64,000 nt of DNA, taken from the NCBI RefSeq assembly GCF_946151075.1, contig NZ_OX267715.1:1589881-1653880 (forward strand), given 5' to 3'. Shown piece after piece: positions 1-11,721 of the stretch. Made by a program: the position numbers and the translations under genes. The stretch's first letter is position 1. Each line of letters starts with the position of its first letter. The stretch is from Neobacillus sp. Marseille-Q6967 (GTDB taxonomy: Bacteria; Bacillota; Bacilli; Bacillales; Cytobacillaceae). Below the pieces are notes generated by a model. The model searched no databases and was not told the origin of the DNA. It saw nothing but the letters and a program-made list of their open reading frames with translations.

Positions 1-3000
1 GAATTGCTATGGGCATGCCCTTCCAATACGGTACAATAATTGCTCTAGTGCCATCTTCATCCCGAATAGCCCGGGATTGTATTTGTAGTGGAATAGAAAT
101 TGCCGGCAAAATATCGATCGTACACCTTTTCCAATCAAACGGCTCCGGGCTGGATACCATTATTCCAAACGTCTGAGTCCCAGAGGTAATCGCATGAATC
201 TCCAAATCCGCTGGAAGCAGGTTTATCAATCCAGTTTGTTTAAAAATGGCTTGAAAATTGCTAAGTTCCGCCTGCCGCCTTAGTTCTCTTTCTTGATCAA
301 CCGCTTGCCAAGGATCACCTGATTTAAGAAGCGGGATAATAAGTTGCTGCCATTGTTGCAGGGTCATCTGTACTTGCGCTTTTCGCAGCCTTGTCCTTAA
401 TGAAAAATGATCTTTAAAATTAACGTATTGCGAGGTGACAAACGACCATTGATATAATGGGCTGTGCTCATGAGCTCCTTTTGGATTGGCGTGAAGATGG
501 GCTTCATATCGCTTCCTCGGTTCCAAAGGTGGACCGGATAGCTTCGCCTTAACAATACTTTCTTTTACAATCGATGATTCGCTTAATGTAAGCTGGCACG
601 TCGAGCGGTTCAGCGATTCTATCCATAAACGCTCTTCTCGCCGCAAGACTGTCTCATTTCCTCTTCCCATCGAATTAACTAGTGTTAAGCGTTCATTACG
701 GTCGTTTATTAGGTTGATCTCCAATTGTTGTGATTGGCTGTTTGATCGAAACATATGGTCAACGTAGTCAGCAGCGAATGCGACACCTATGTCGTAGTTA
801 CGATAAACAGCTGGCGCACCGTGAGATGGCAGGACCTCTCTGATGTAAGGCTCAAGGGTATCCAGAGTTGCAGTGACCCCGGGCGCTATCTCGGACAGTT
901 TGGCGTCTCCCGGCGGGCCTTCCGTTGCAAACAGGAACTGGTTAGTAAAAGTACAACTGGAGCCAGCGATAACCGGGCTTGACCCTCCTAATGGACTTTC
1001 CACTTGCGCTCCCACAAGACTTTTTCCTGTTGTCTCGGATATAGTAGTTGTAACCATGAGGCGGTAGCGCTTCTTTGCCTCAAACACAATCTCCTCACTC
1101 TTGAACCTTTCAAGGGATTGCTGTAACTCTTGACGACGGACAGAAATTTCTGTTTCAGAAGGTGCTCCTTCCACGACAATTGCTAGAATAGCCATTCCAT
1201 ACAAGCAATTTATGGTAACAGTCCGGATGCCTTTATTGCTAATCGTTAACTGGGATGGGAGATAATTTCCCCCCTGGTTTTGCTGATTTAGTAGTTGAGT
1301 TGTAGCTGTTTTAGCCAAACTGGACTCCTTTGAATCGAACCCTTCCAGCGACCATCCGCCTGAAGCTAAGGCAAGGACCGTAATTGCTTTCGCATCCGCA
1401 GGAAATGTGATACGAAGCGGCTCTTGCTGCTTAGGTGGCGCAGTGCCTCCTCCAGGAGGTACAGGATTTTGCGGTACAGTTGTATATCCCCATTGATTTG
1501 GAATCATCAAGCATCTCCTGTAAACCCGGGGGAGAAGCTCTAACTTCTCAAATGGTTTATTCATTTTTTCCAGCTCTAGGATCCATGCGCCCATTTTACT
1601 AGCCGAAAAAATAAGATTTTGAAGAAGGTACGGCCTGTTCGGTTCCAACATCAGGTCTGACTCACTCTCAAAATCTAGCAGTCTAGTTTCCATCTGTGGT
1701 TCACAGGGACTAAACGATTCTGCCTCATCCAATTGAGAAATGGCCACATCACTCAGCGGGTGGAGCCATTCAAAGGGAGAACGTACCCACAACATTAATC
1801 TGCGGTTCCCTTGGCTGTTGTCACCAGGCTGTGACTGCCACATGCCATACAGTTTTCGAGAAGCATTTGGACTTGCAAACAATACCCATTGCCCCGATGA
1901 TGCATCCCAAACTTCTAATTTTAGGTCCTTCAATTCGGAACGCAGCCTGTATTCGCCTAAAATTTCATCAATAGAAGCCGCCGCATTAGAACCAACCCCT
2001 AAGGTATCCTGAACTGGGCGGTCAAAGATTATACTGATTCGCCCATCCAACGGGACAACAGGCTCTGTATCCTCTAACCTCCATGTAGCGGATGTCAGTT
2101 GGTGTTCGATACCTGCTCCTTGCAACGGTGCAGTTAAACGAGGCGGTCCATCTGCCTCCCATAGGAGATCGACCTTCGTCTCGAAATCAGGTATAGGCCA
2201 AGGCAGATCAGCTTTTACATGAATGGAAGCTTCAACTTTATACGGCTGAGGTGCTTGTGCTTTTACGATAGCAGCTGCAGAAAGTCCCAGACCCACACCG
2301 GCCACACGAAGTGCGATTAATCCCTGTAAATGCAGCGAGCCAATTAGCTGTTTTGGCCGCCAAGAGATTTCTGCTGCGCCTTCCATATATGCCTGCAACG
2401 AAAGTGAAGCGGGACCTGCTGAATACTCCGCGTCATAGCCGATGAAGCCCCCCATCTCCATTTTATCAGGCTCCAACATAAGGTACGCGTTAGCTTCGAA
2501 GATCGATAGGATGCGTGCCCTAATTCTTTGTTCCCGTTCTTTACGGCCAATATAAACGTGCCACGCTCTGGGATCGTTAAAATTGTAATGCGCTTCGGCT
2601 ATCCCCGAAACATCAATTAATTCCCCTTTTTCAGGAAAGACATAATGTGGTTCAATGGCAAGATCCAAGGTGCCCCGTGCTCCGTCAAAAACAGCCAATG
2701 AGTTGAACATTGCCTGCGCCGTTGGGACTGCCAAAGCTGCTGGATCCTTCAGCAGGTTCGCCCGAGCATCAAGCATTATCACAGGACCTGGCACCACAAC
2801 AATTAGCAAGCCCTTCGCAGCAACACTATACCCTTTGTCTGGGGCTGTGCCGACAATCATACCACCCCCGAACGCTTGGCCACCCTTCTGTGCTTTCCAT
2901 TTATTGGAGTCAACCGTTCCGATTTCCGGGCGGCGGTACCAATCATTGTACCAGCGCTCCTGTTCCTGTTTATTTGGAATCATATTCCGAGCATAAAGTG

Positions 3001-4585
3001 CATCCAAACCATAAATAGCAAGACCTGTGTTAAATAGTGGGATACCAGCGGGCGGCTGAACGAGCAAATACAGAAAGAGAGAAGTGAAATCACCGCTTCT
3101 CTTGATAGCGACTCTGCAGCTAATCGTTAGATTTAACGATGTTAACTGTAAGGTGCCTGCACCATCAAACCGCTGCTCCGATGCGGAATAGCGGACAGAT
3201 GCTTCTAAATTCAGCACTCCATCCACTTTGTATTTAATACCGATTCCAGTAAGTTCTACCCCGATTTGAGGAGGCATTGTTTTTGTCCAGCGAACTTTAA
3301 GACCCTCAAAAGATGCTTTTATCGGTGCTCCAGCTACCAATTCAAGCGAACCAGAAAAACCGATCCATCGTTCATTTCCCTCTTTGCCGATTCCGAACTG
3401 GGATAATTCCATCTGAAATGGTCCTAAAGAAACCCGAGAAGCTTTTGGTAAGGAGAGCCAGCCGCCGCTTACGGTAACTTCTCCCTTAGAGGTAATCATT
3501 AGTGCATCCACCCTGAAGCCAGGAAGTTTTTCACCACCCGGGAGTGAAAATAGCGGGTTTACAGTACCACTTAGCTGAAGTGCTCCGCCCCCCGATGTAA
3601 TGGTTAGCGCCATAGCTGTTAGCTCGAGCTCTAGAACATCCGGCTTGGTCAGCGTAAGTAATCCGTTTTTTATTGCAACTCCAGGTGACGTTTGCCTCTC
3701 TGGGACAGCGGAGAGCGCAACATTCAATCCACCTGCATGAAGCTGTAAATTGACGGCCACATCGGTATCGAAAAGCTCGATGTCTTTTAATAATGCTTCA
3801 ATTTCTCCTACGATAAGCTGAGACTCTTGGAAAAGAATTTGAACCCGATGCAGTTCTACGTCAAATCCGCCAACGTTGACCTCGGGCGCAGTTTCGAAAC
3901 TAGCGCTGACTTTGCCTGTAAACCCGCCCGTACCTATGCAACAATTGCTGATGGCAAGTTCCGGACCATTGGAAATATCTTTTGGCAGCTTGATTTTTGC
4001 TTCCTGAAAAGCGAGTCCGATGAATTCACCGGCAATTCCTGCATCCGTTGCTTCCTGCAATGTTTGTCCCCGCATGAAATTCCATGCAATCCCTGTGGCA
4101 GAAACTGTTACCCCGCTCCCGACAATCTCACATTCTGGAAGGGATAGAAGACCATCCGTTTCGAAGTCTATGCTCCAGTCTGGATATAGGTGAAGAGTGC
4201 CCTGCGTCTGCAAGAGTGCTGGTCCTTTTGTTTTTACATCCTCTAGAATGTTCCGATCGATTTTAATCGCGATTGGAACATCTTCTAATGTGAGAGACGC
4301 ATCCGTGCCGATAACAAGTTTAACTGCAATTGAACTCCAATCTTCCCCCGCTCCCCCGATGACAAGAGCCAAGCTGTCAATTCCGGGCAGCTTGATCTCA
4401 ATTTCTTTCTCAAAGGCTAAGTGAATGGAGAAAGATAGATTATCTTCATTCGCATATAGGTCTGCTTCTGTATAATAAAGCCCATCCAGAAGATCTTTCG
4501 GCAAAAAATCTAAGAACGGAAAGTCCTCGTCTTCCAGCAATTCACTCAATGGGTAAAGAGGACGACCGATTAAATCATATGTCAT
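1..4585 (-). CDS. Giant beta-rich protein of unknown function, C-terminus beyond the left edge
   Basis: One uninterrupted frame of 1528 codons begins at ATG 4585 and leaves the window at base 1, so the C-terminus is missing. The start is supported by GGAGGGAG at 4592-4599, six bases before the ATG and inside the last codons of the preceding gene; only three bases separate that gene's stop from this start. The translation has no obvious signal peptide or membrane helix. It is dominated by alternating polar/hydrophobic stretches with many glycines and prolines, which suggests stacked beta domains. I recognise no catalytic motif. It is the third gene of a leftward operon of very large proteins. 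A role as a surface, spore-coat or injection-apparatus component is only inference. It is clearly coding; function unknown. Confidence 0.85.
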   Translation of the reverse strand, partial: MTYDLIGRPLYPLSELLEDEDFPFLDFLPKDLLDGLYYTEADLYANEDNLSFSIHLAFEKEIEIKLPGIDSLALVIGGAGEDWSSIAVKLVIGTDASLTLEDVPIAIKIDRNILEDVKTKGPALLQTQGTLHLYPDWSIDFETDGLLSLPECEIVGSGVTVSATGIAWNFMRGQTLQEATDAGIAGEFIGLAFQEAKIKLPKDISNGPELAISNCCIGTGGFTGKVSASFETAPEVNVGGFDVELHRVQILFQESQLIVGEIEALLKDIELFDTDVAVNLQLHAGGLNVALSAVPERQTSPGVAIKNGLLTLTKPDVLELELTAMALTITSGGGALQLSGTVNPLFSLPGGEKLPGFRVDALMITSKGEVTVSGGWLSLPKASRVSLGPFQMELSQFGIGKEGNERWIGFSGSLELVAGAPIKASFEGLKVRWTKTMPPQIGVELTGIGIKYKVDGVLNLEASVRYSASEQRFDGAGTLQLTSLNLTISCRVAIKRSGDFTSLFLYLLVQPPAGIPLFNTGLAIYGLDALYARNMIPNKQEQERWYNDWYRRPEIGTVDSNKWKAQKGGQAFGGGMIVGTAPDKGYSVAAKGLLIVVVPGPVIMLDARANLLKDPAALAVPTAQAMFNSLAVFDGARGTLDLAIEPHYVFPEKGELIDVSGIAEAHYNFNDPRAWHVYIGRKEREQRIRARILSIFEANAYLMLEPDKMEMGGFIGYDAEYSAGPASLSLQAYMEGAAEISWRPKQLIGSLHLQGLIALRVAGVGLGLSAAAIVKAQAPQPYKVEASIHVKADLPWPIPDFETKVDLLWEADGPPRLTAPLQGAGIEHQLTSATWRLEDTEPVVPLDGRISIIFDRPVQDTLGVGSNAAASIDEILGEYRLRSELKDLKLEVWDASSGQWVLFASPNASRKLYGMWQSQPGDNSQGNRRLMLWVRSPFEWLHPLSDVAISQLDEAESFSPCEPQMETRLLDFESESDLMLEPNRPYLLQNLIFSASKMGAWILELEKMNKPFEKLELLPRVYRRCLMIPNQWGYTTVPQNPVPPGGGTAPPKQQEPLRITFPADAKAITVLALASGGWSLEGFDSKESSLAKTATTQLLNQQNQGGNYLPSQLTISNKGIRTVTINCLYGMAILAIVVEGAPSETEISVRRQELQQSLERFKSEEIVFEAKKRYRLMVTTTISETTGKSLVGAQVESPLGGSSPVIAGSSCTFTNQFLFATEGPPGDAKLSEIAPGVTATLDTLEPYIREVLPSHGAPAVYRNYDIGVAFAADYVDHMFRSNSQSQQLEINLINDRNERLTLVNSMGRGNETVLRREERLWIESLNRSTCQLTLSESSIVKESIVKAKLSGPPLEPRKRYEAHLHANPKGAHEHSPLYQWSFVTSQYVNFKDHFSLRTRLRKAQVQMTLQQWQQLIIPLLKSGDPWQAVDQERELRRQAELSNFQAIFKQTGLINLLPADLEIHAITSGTQTFGIMVSSPEPFDWKRCTIDILPAISIPLQIQSRAIRDEDGTRAIIVPYWKGMPIAI

Positions 4586-4588
4586 ACG

Positions 4589-6577
4589 TTACTCCCTCCA
4601 ATTAGCAGCAATCCATACCTCTGGCTTATAGGTATCCCAAGAAAGCACTCGGTTGGGTGCCGTCCCACTTATTGTGCATTTCGTATCTTTTTTTGTTGTT
4701 GCAGTCTGATCGATTACTATGATTCCGTCTAACTTGCCGGCGTTGTTATATGAGTACCGAACAAACACAAGTGAGTGGCCAGTCATGGTCACTTTTTGCT
4801 TTTTTCGATTAATCAAATCCTGGAATCCTTGGGTTTTGGTCCAAAACTGAAGCAATGCCCCGGGTTCTAAATTAGATAAGATTTCTTCCGGCTTATAGGA
4901 AGGTGTTGTTACGTGATAGTCTGCCAGGTCCAAAGCATTCATCGCTCCTGGAGCGCCCCGTCCAACACAGGAATCAGGAAAGTTCCATTTACTTTCTTCG
5001 TCGGTGAACATTTCTTGTATGGACTGCCAAAGGTAATAGGCCATCCTCCCTTTGGATATAGGCTGGTGATTGCTTGGCGGGTTCAATATCTGAGCGGGTG
5101 CCGGTTGATTAAACATTGATTCCAGCACCAACAAAAGCTTGCTTGCTTCCCCCCTAATATCTCCCATAGGATCAGGACGATTTTTTATTACTAAAAGTCC
5201 ATTTGTTCCTAGAGCAGCTTGGATGAGGTTAACTGTATCCTGTTGTGTCTTTTTTCTCTCATATATTAACCGCCCCCCTGTAATGCGGTGATCAATCAAT
5301 GCCCGTATGGTCCTCCGAAGAGAAAAATAGGTACAGGCATCTTCATACTCGCGGTTTATTCGAGCTTCCATCAGCATTTCTTGACCCAGTCTTCTCCTGA
5401 CAATCACATGAGGGTTGGGTGAATCGTTAAAATTATATTGTAGAACTTGATTCGATTCAGTTGATAAATCTATCCAAGCGTTCGAAGTATTTCCATAAAG
5501 AAGGCGTAATTCCTTTTCGTGTTGAAGACTAGAATCAATCGAGACATTAAACGTTTCATCCGGGATTGACCCGGTTGGGAGCTTAAAATAAATCATCCCA
5601 TGGGAAGGCATTCGCTGTGAAAGCAGCAGTTGACCTAAAGAATCTCTTACCTTTACCACCTGTGAGGGAAAGTGAACAGAGCATTCCGGAACAGGTTTCC
5701 AGGTCCGGGTGAAGCGAATCGGTATATGCACAGGTGCATTCTGATCCGACAAAATGTGATTCGAAATGGGTCCCGTATTGAGCATATAATTCCGAACCGT
5801 GCGGTAAAGTAGATAGGCCGGTACGCCTCCATTCATCGGATGATGTGGACTATTCTTATCCACTCCGGTTGGTGCTGATGGGAACTGCTTATCGTATCCA
5901 TCTCTTGCGCTTTGATATAAAGCTGCAGATACGGTAAGTTCCACTTGTCCAGCACTATTCATGATGACCCGCGGCATCATCGTCATATATTTTTCAACAT
6001 CATCGTCTTCAGGTTTGCTGCTGCTAAACTTTAATCTAGCAGAATACTTCCCTTGTAAAAAATGTGCGATCACTTGACGTTTCCATGCATCTCCTGCCGT
6101 CCTCGAAATCTTCCCTTTTCCGAGGCATACGTCTGCATAGCAAATGTTTGGCAGTGTTTCAAAAAGAAACTCCTCTGTTAATTGAACTTTCGAATACCAT
6201 ATTCTATTAGGGAAAATTTCCAAATCTAGCTGCAAACTTTGTATCGTTTTCATTAACCTTTTATCATGAGAGTGAACAACAATTGTACCTGTTGTAGGCC
6301 ACTGATGAAATTGACTCTTATTCAACTGATCAGCTGTTGGAAACGACTTTCCAGGTGAAAGATCGGCTATAAAAATCAGGTTTCCCGGAATGAGAGGCAG
6401 CAGGAATGGTGCTCCGCCCGCTGGATCACTTACAGTAAAATTAAGCTTCATGGATTGTGGATAAGGCTGGTTGATATTGGGATTTGCTGCATAAGGCATT
6501 TCTGTCATGCTAATGCCAGGATTGATTCGTTTTTGGTCGGCTTCAGAAAATAGAAACCGAAATACATCATTTCTCAT
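4589..6577 (-). CDS. 662-residue protein with papain-fold-like (CHAP/NlpC-like) C-terminus
   Basis: ATG 6577 is preferred over the TTG at 6580 because AGGAGG lies seven bases before the ATG but only four before the TTG. The first 500 or so residues match nothing I know. Near the C-terminus are a Cys in D-S-C-V-G-R-G, a G-A-L-L-Q-F-W segment, a G-H-S-L-V-F-V segment and an I-I-V-I-D-Q segment. Cys, then His, then Asp/Asn in this spacing is the layout of papain-fold peptidases and amidases (NlpC/P60, CHAP and relatives), so a peptidase or amidase activity is inferred, not shown. There is no signal peptide. It lies between the two giant genes with gaps of 14 and 3 bases, so all three are probably made together. 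Confidence 0.75.
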   Translation of the reverse strand: MRNDVFRFLFSEADQKRINPGISMTEMPYAANPNINQPYPQSMKLNFTVSDPAGGAPFLLPLIPGNLIFIADLSPGKSFPTADQLNKSQFHQWPTTGTIVVHSHDKRLMKTIQSLQLDLEIFPNRIWYSKVQLTEEFLFETLPNICYADVCLGKGKISRTAGDAWKRQVIAHFLQGKYSARLKFSSSKPEDDDVEKYMTMMPRVIMNSAGQVELTVSAALYQSARDGYDKQFPSAPTGVDKNSPHHPMNGGVPAYLLYRTVRNYMLNTGPISNHILSDQNAPVHIPIRFTRTWKPVPECSVHFPSQVVKVRDSLGQLLLSQRMPSHGMIYFKLPTGSIPDETFNVSIDSSLQHEKELRLLYGNTSNAWIDLSTESNQVLQYNFNDSPNPHVIVRRRLGQEMLMEARINREYEDACTYFSLRRTIRALIDHRITGGRLIYERKKTQQDTVNLIQAALGTNGLLVIKNRPDPMGDIRGEASKLLLVLESMFNQPAPAQILNPPSNHQPISKGRMAYYLWQSIQEMFTDEESKWNFPDSCVGRGAPGAMNALDLADYHVTTPSYKPEEILSNLEPGALLQFWTKTQGFQDLINRKKQKVTMTGHSLVFVRYSYNNAGKLDGIIVIDQTATTKKDTKCTISGTAPNRVLSWDTYKPEVWIAANWRE

Positions 6578-6591
6578 CAAACTGCCTCCTA

Positions 6592-9500
6592 TTAAGGGAT
6601 CGAAATGGGTCCGTAAATGGTTTCGTTTTGACTTAGACGTCCCCGAGAATCCCGAACCCTTAGCCGGTAACTGTAGGTATCCCCAGACTTTACGCTGCTA
6701 TCAAACATTACTCCTTTTGAGGATGGTATCCAATCGCTAACCCCTCGCCAATTCTCAAACCCTTCCTCTGAACGCTGAAGCATCATTTCCCAATTTGGAG
6801 GCAAGTTTGACACGGACCAAGTCACTTGGACAGCTTGATTGTTAGGATCCCACACCACTTGTACAATTGGGGATTCCGGCAGGCGTAAATCAAATGCCAT
6901 TCCTTCTGCAGGTTCACTGGCAAAAGACCTGACTGGTAAGGTGGAGCCCTGACCAATAACTGCCTGCCTTATACCCTCGATTCGATAAATTTGAGGGATC
7001 TCAATTGGCACAGAAGAGTCGCGGAATGCTCGGCCTGTCTTAGAAACAGCTAACTCTCCCTTTTCCCCAGAAGTGTAACGTACAACAGGAAAGACAAGCG
7101 TGCCATCAGGAAAATCATTCAAACCTTCAATGGTCATTCCATCAAGAGTAAAAGTACCCGTCAAAGGTATCGAAGATTGGGAATCGGGATCTTTTTTCGG
7201 GTCATATTCATGGGCCAAAAAAATCGCAACCACATCATAAGGTGCTTCCCCTGATAAAGTTACAGCACCTCCAAAGACTGCCAGGGGCTCAGGGCAATGA
7301 CCGGATGAAATCGTTGTTACAAGCGTCATATCACGGACATCTGGCTGAAGCTCTGTTCCTTTAGGTGTTCGATAAATACCGTATTCTTTAATGGTTAAGT
7401 CTGGTGTATCCCAGAAAATCCACATATGTTGGTTCCCTGGAATAATCCTGCGAATTAATGGACTTTGCGGACGTCTTGTATCTGGGACCATGATCGGCAG
7501 TGTAGAAGGACCGAGTGGACCTGCATTTCCCGCTTCGTCAACAGGTGCGACCCGGAGGAAAAACCGGCCAGGTGCTTTTCCGTCAAGAGGAGCCTTCCAC
7601 TTCAGCATGTTAGGTTTCGCTGGGTCTTGGAGCAGTGGATCTGATACGGACAGCGGGTCTTCAGACAGATAGGTGAAAGCCTCTTTATGTAGCGTGGCTA
7701 GTGACTGAAGGGATTGAACATTTTGCCCTTCCTGCTGTTTTCTCCACTGAGTTAACGCTTGCCCACTGAGAGGCGGCTGTCCCTTATAGGCCCCAAGTGC
7801 CCTTGCCCTGTCCTCCATATCCTTATTTAATACAGCGTCAACCGATGCAATTAGGACATGGTAATGAGAAGCTCCTGCCACCTTAGGCCAACGCAACTCA
7901 AACATACTAACTCCTGAAAATTCGTTTGGCGGTGATGCCCAAAGTGGTACCGAACCAACTGTTCCTTCCGGTATTGATTGCTGTGTAGGAGCACCTCGAT
8001 AGACCCGTTGAACCCCTACGCTGACAATCGGGCTTTCATTCCCAGGTCCGGCTGGCTCCCCCGGTTTCTGTCTTTTATCCACTGTGAATGGGCAGTTATC
8101 TACAGCACTTACCCCAATGAGACCAGTTGTTTGAGGTTCCTTTGGCGATACAGGAAGTGTCACACCTGAAATAAATGCTTCATAATCCGGGAACCACGAG
8201 ATTGGATTTGATCCAACGTTTCCATACACGACAAGCTGAAGTGCAGGATTCCCCTTGTGAGCAAGAACTGGAAGAACGGCTTGCCCCACGTCAAGAGTAC
8301 CACCTACTAACTGAAAAGAACCTGTTAGGGAGATGTTTGCCGGTGTAACGATCGTCCGAAGCAAGCCCGCTCCATCTTGCAGCAGCGCACTTCCAGTTGT
8401 TTCAAGTTGATGAATAGAAGTGTCAATCACAAGTGTGGCGCTCCTGCCTAACGTACCGCCGACAACCGGATACGATGTACCGCCGACAATGAGTGCGAGT
8501 TGATCCTGAAGTAGTCCAGACCATAGCCAATCACGTGTCAGCCATATGGTTGCTGTTTTTGGGCGGGGGTGATTAGGTATAACCTTCTCAATGTTCACTT
8601 TCGCCCCAAGGGATTGCTGCTGGACCGACGTGTTGATGATGTTGTGCGGTACCTGAAGAACACGCCTCCCCCATGTTAACGAAGAAGCAGGTTCTCGATA
8701 GAGCGGGTGACGTAACAATTGATGACGCTTTAGATCGGGTTGTCGTAATGCGATGGTACATGAGCCAAGGGCCGGTAACGGCATGCCCGATGCGCTAACA
8801 TTAATTGTTGCTGGATTCGAAGCTGTACTGCTCAATACACGGTATTGATTCACACCTTGACGAAGCCAGTCGTTCTTGAAAGCGTCCACAACAAGTGCGC
8901 CCGATAGTTTAGGAATCGATACCTGAAGGGTATACATGGAACCCACGGCTTGAACAGAAGTGATGGATCCTTTAATCGACGTGAATGGTTCGTCGTTCCA
9001 ATATACACGGAACATGGCCGTATCTGGAGCCTGTTCCTGCCGGTCCTTTGACCAACTCCATCTCACTCGCACACCGGAAGTTGTACCCGAGCTGTTAAGG
9101 ACATCCAAATCGTCGGAACTAAGCCATGAATCACTCGCTTCTAACCAACGTGCTGAAATACCAGCAGGAGGCGGAGGCGGTATTTTGTCTGAGCTATCAA
9201 TTGAAAACGGCGAGGACCAAGCACTCATGCGTCCGAACAGGTCACGGCTTCGTACACGGTAAGAATAATAACGGACCGAAGAATCTAACCGATCGTCCAA
9301 AATGTCCGGCGGATCAGATGGCCAGCCTTCGGGAGGACGATGCCCTTTTGGACGATAGCTGGACCGGAGAACCTGCTGGGGAAAAGCCGCAACCATATCT
9401 GTCCAAGTATTCTTATCTGATAATATTTTCCATTGTCCTGAATCAGCATTTCCATTTGCCTCGGAACCATCTTCCCGGCGTGCCACTTCAAAAACTACCG

Positions 9501-11712
9501 CATCCAGTGGGTTTTTCCCGATTGGATAAAGATCTGGAATTGGCGGCTCTTGCGGCTCTAGAATTCGAATACCTACCATTTGTACAGACTTTCCAGGTTT
9601 TGATAACCCTGGAATCACAATACCGCTTACAGATGGAGCCATCAGCGATGGTACCGCGGTTCTGCGGACATCAAAGCAAATCCAAGCATGTGAGATTTCG
9701 GACTTCTCGAACACCCAGCGGCAAATACGAGTTACTGTGGGCTCGCTGCCGCTAACGACCACACTCGTTATATTTGATCCTGTCATCTCAACTTCGTGTA
9801 GCATACCGGCAGAATTCGTTCGAACATCCACAATTTTTTGATCTGACATGGCCATTAAAACAAGCGGTTCCATACCAGCTGAGGAGCGAGCAGTTACACG
9901 AATTTTCTCTGCCGGTGCTGGAAGAGTAATAGTTATTGATTTTTTAGTTGTCGGTATAGGAATACCTCCGGTCTCGCTTGAAGAAGGTATTCCCGTTACC
10001 CTAAATCCCGGTATTGCTGGAATAGTAAATCCATTCGGCAATTTAAGCGTAGCAGCCGGGGAGAGTGTTGCCGCTATAGGTGCGGTAATCCCTCGTACGG
10101 TTACATCAAACTTTCCGGTACCGTCATTCTCGTCAATGTTAAACCGTAAAACTGCATTATTCGGCGGTAACGGAAAAGGCAATCCCGTCCCTGGTCTTGG
10201 AAGTGACGGCATCCCAGGAACAGGTGATGGTAAGGTCTCTTGTGGAAGCGATGGCATACTTGGGAAAGGTAAAATTCCACCACCAGGAAAAGGTACCCCT
10301 CCTCCACTAGGAAAAGGTATCCCTCCTCCACCAGGAATTGGTATCCCTCCTCCACCAGGAATTGGTATCCCTCCTCCACCAGGAATTGGTATCCCTCCTC
10401 CACCAGGAATTGGTATCCCTCCTCCACCAGGAATTGGTATCCCTCCTCCACCAGGAATTGGTATCCCTCCTCCACCAGGAATTGGTATCCCTCCTCCACC
10501 AGGAATTGGTATCCCTCCTCCACCAGGAATTGGTATCCCTCCTCCACCAGGAATTGGTATCCCTCCTCCACCAGGAAAAGGTATCCCTCCTCCACCAGGA
10601 ATTGGTATCCCTCCTCCACCCCCTGGTGTCGTACCGCCGCCAGGAACATCCGTACATTTCCATTTCCATCCGGAAGGACCAGGCCAGTAACCAACAAGTT
10701 TATAATCATATCTCGTGTTGTTCACTGACAAGCGATCAACATAGCCTAGGCCAGCCATTCGACTAAAATCTGGGTCAATTGAACTGAACCGTACTAAATC
10801 AGCTGATCCTAATGTCACTTTTGGCTTTGATCCAGCTGGAGCTTGGCTGAATGTACCCCCTGCTAGCGCTTCCTGGAAAAGTTTTCGAGATTCTAAGAAC
10901 ACTGGCATTCCGAACCGTTTTACCAGGGTCGCAGCAAGCTGGCTGCCAACTCCTGTTGGACTAAGACGATCAGCGGCCTCCAGCCAGTCTCGATCCCCTG
11001 TACCAGAGTCAGGACTGTAGGCATGATTTACAAGGTAACCGGGAGAGGAAACTGGAAAGCCGATCCTTCGAGGATTTAGCGTTTTACCCCAGTCTACCTC
11101 TGCCTCATCAGAGACTACTGTCCAAGAAAATTGCATAAATGAGCAACCGGGGGAATACCCAACAGTTGATAATTGAAATCCGTCAAGTGAGTCAGCAGAA
11201 ACTGAAAGTGAAAGCTCTTGAACACTTTGTGTATAGGAGAGTATTAGCGAACTTTCTGGTGTAACCCTTCTTCCCCCACTTGTTCCCCAAAGTGACAACT
11301 TTCTGGTAGAGTGAGAGTTTATAAGTGTGTTAACGATTCTAATTTCTATTTTTCGTATTGGACCTTCAGATTTATCAAATTGACACGTAAGTTGCTTCGG
11401 TACCCTGAGAACGGTTCTCCGGACTCCCCCCACGGTCACCTCAGTAAATTCAGATTGAAAAGATGGATCCGTCGTGCTCCAATGAGCAGGTCCATACTTT
11501 ATAGGCATCGATGAATTTCCAACCTGGTGAGTACGAAAGTCATAAGTTTTTGGTGTCCCAGGTCGATGAAGACGGCGGTAAATTTCAAAACCTCCTGGCG
11601 GAAAGCCAATAGTAGCATCCGTTGTCCAATGCAAATGAACACCAGGGGTAAGTGTGGAATGGTTGTCCACTCCAAGTGCAACCATGGATACCGCTCCTGT
11701 CTGTAAACCCAT
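6592..11712 (-). CDS. 1706-residue fibronectin-type III-like protein with G-G-G-G-I-P-I-P repeat tract
   Basis: First gene of the three-gene leftward operon. AGGAGG at 11723-11728 is ten bases before ATG 11712 but only one base before the upstream in-frame ATG 11721, so 11712 is the likelier start. About 400 residues in, there is a tract of some fifteen octapeptides (G-G-G-G-I-P-I-P or I-P-F-P), followed by a Pro-rich stretch. The middle and C-terminal parts contain several segments ending like fibronectin type III domains, for example Y-S-Y-R-V-R-S-R-D and Y-S-Y-R-L-R-V-R-D. No signal peptide or cell-wall anchor is visible. This looks like a modular adhesion or structural protein with a flexible linker. 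The exact role and location are unknown; a link to a phage-like or contractile injection particle is possible but unsupported here. Confidence 0.85.
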   Translation of the reverse strand: MGLQTGAVSMVALGVDNHSTLTPGVHLHWTTDATIGFPPGGFEIYRRLHRPGTPKTYDFRTHQVGNSSMPIKYGPAHWSTTDPSFQSEFTEVTVGGVRRTVLRVPKQLTCQFDKSEGPIRKIEIRIVNTLINSHSTRKLSLWGTSGGRRVTPESSLILSYTQSVQELSLSVSADSLDGFQLSTVGYSPGCSFMQFSWTVVSDEAEVDWGKTLNPRRIGFPVSSPGYLVNHAYSPDSGTGDRDWLEAADRLSPTGVGSQLAATLVKRFGMPVFLESRKLFQEALAGGTFSQAPAGSKPKVTLGSADLVRFSSIDPDFSRMAGLGYVDRLSVNNTRYDYKLVGYWPGPSGWKWKCTDVPGGGTTPGGGGGIPIPGGGGIPFPGGGGIPIPGGGGIPIPGGGGIPIPGGGGIPIPGGGGIPIPGGGGIPIPGGGGIPIPGGGGIPIPGGGGIPIPGGGGIPIPGGGGIPFPSGGGVPFPGGGILPFPSMPSLPQETLPSPVPGMPSLPRPGTGLPFPLPPNNAVLRFNIDENDGTGKFDVTVRGITAPIAATLSPAATLKLPNGFTIPAIPGFRVTGIPSSSETGGIPIPTTKKSITITLPAPAEKIRVTARSSAGMEPLVLMAMSDQKIVDVRTNSAGMLHEVEMTGSNITSVVVSGSEPTVTRICRWVFEKSEISHAWICFDVRRTAVPSLMAPSVSGIVIPGLSKPGKSVQMVGIRILEPQEPPIPDLYPIGKNPLDAVVFEVARREDGSEANGNADSGQWKILSDKNTWTDMVAAFPQQVLRSSYRPKGHRPPEGWPSDPPDILDDRLDSSVRYYSYRVRSRDLFGRMSAWSSPFSIDSSDKIPPPPPAGISARWLEASDSWLSSDDLDVLNSSGTTSGVRVRWSWSKDRQEQAPDTAMFRVYWNDEPFTSIKGSITSVQAVGSMYTLQVSIPKLSGALVVDAFKNDWLRQGVNQYRVLSSTASNPATINVSASGMPLPALGSCTIALRQPDLKRHQLLRHPLYREPASSLTWGRRVLQVPHNIINTSVQQQSLGAKVNIEKVIPNHPRPKTATIWLTRDWLWSGLLQDQLALIVGGTSYPVVGGTLGRSATLVIDTSIHQLETTGSALLQDGAGLLRTIVTPANISLTGSFQLVGGTLDVGQAVLPVLAHKGNPALQLVVYGNVGSNPISWFPDYEAFISGVTLPVSPKEPQTTGLIGVSAVDNCPFTVDKRQKPGEPAGPGNESPIVSVGVQRVYRGAPTQQSIPEGTVGSVPLWASPPNEFSGVSMFELRWPKVAGASHYHVLIASVDAVLNKDMEDRARALGAYKGQPPLSGQALTQWRKQQEGQNVQSLQSLATLHKEAFTYLSEDPLSVSDPLLQDPAKPNMLKWKAPLDGKAPGRFFLRVAPVDEAGNAGPLGPSTLPIMVPDTRRPQSPLIRRIIPGNQHMWIFWDTPDLTIKEYGIYRTPKGTELQPDVRDMTLVTTISSGHCPEPLAVFGGAVTLSGEAPYDVVAIFLAHEYDPKKDPDSQSSIPLTGTFTLDGMTIEGLNDFPDGTLVFPVVRYTSGEKGELAVSKTGRAFRDSSVPIEIPQIYRIEGIRQAVIGQGSTLPVRSFASEPAEGMAFDLRLPESPIVQVVWDPNNQAVQVTWSVSNLPPNWEMMLQRSEEGFENWRGVSDWIPSSKGVMFDSSVKSGDTYSYRLRVRDSRGRLSQNETIYGPISIP
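10310..10621 (-). repeat. In-gene tandem repeat, 13 units of 24 bp
   Basis: Thirteen consecutive 24-bp units, ten of them identical and in register, differ only at an ATT/AAA position that swaps Ile for Phe in the encoded octapeptide. More diverged units continue to about 10262. The unit length is a multiple of three, so copy-number changes keep the gene in frame and leave all six frames open, which creates long spurious ORFs on both strands. The near identity implies recent expansion or homogenisation. Confidence 0.97.
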
Positions 11713-11721
11713 TTTTATCAT

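Noticed and set aside
10262..10621. Short regular repeats, first glance CRISPR-like
   Set aside because: Units are contiguous 24-bp copies without spacers and encode in-frame octapeptides in a long gene.
9848..10766. Long open frames on both strands across the repeat tract
   Set aside because: The 24-bp unit keeps every frame open; the frames have no ribosome binding sites and give low-complexity products.
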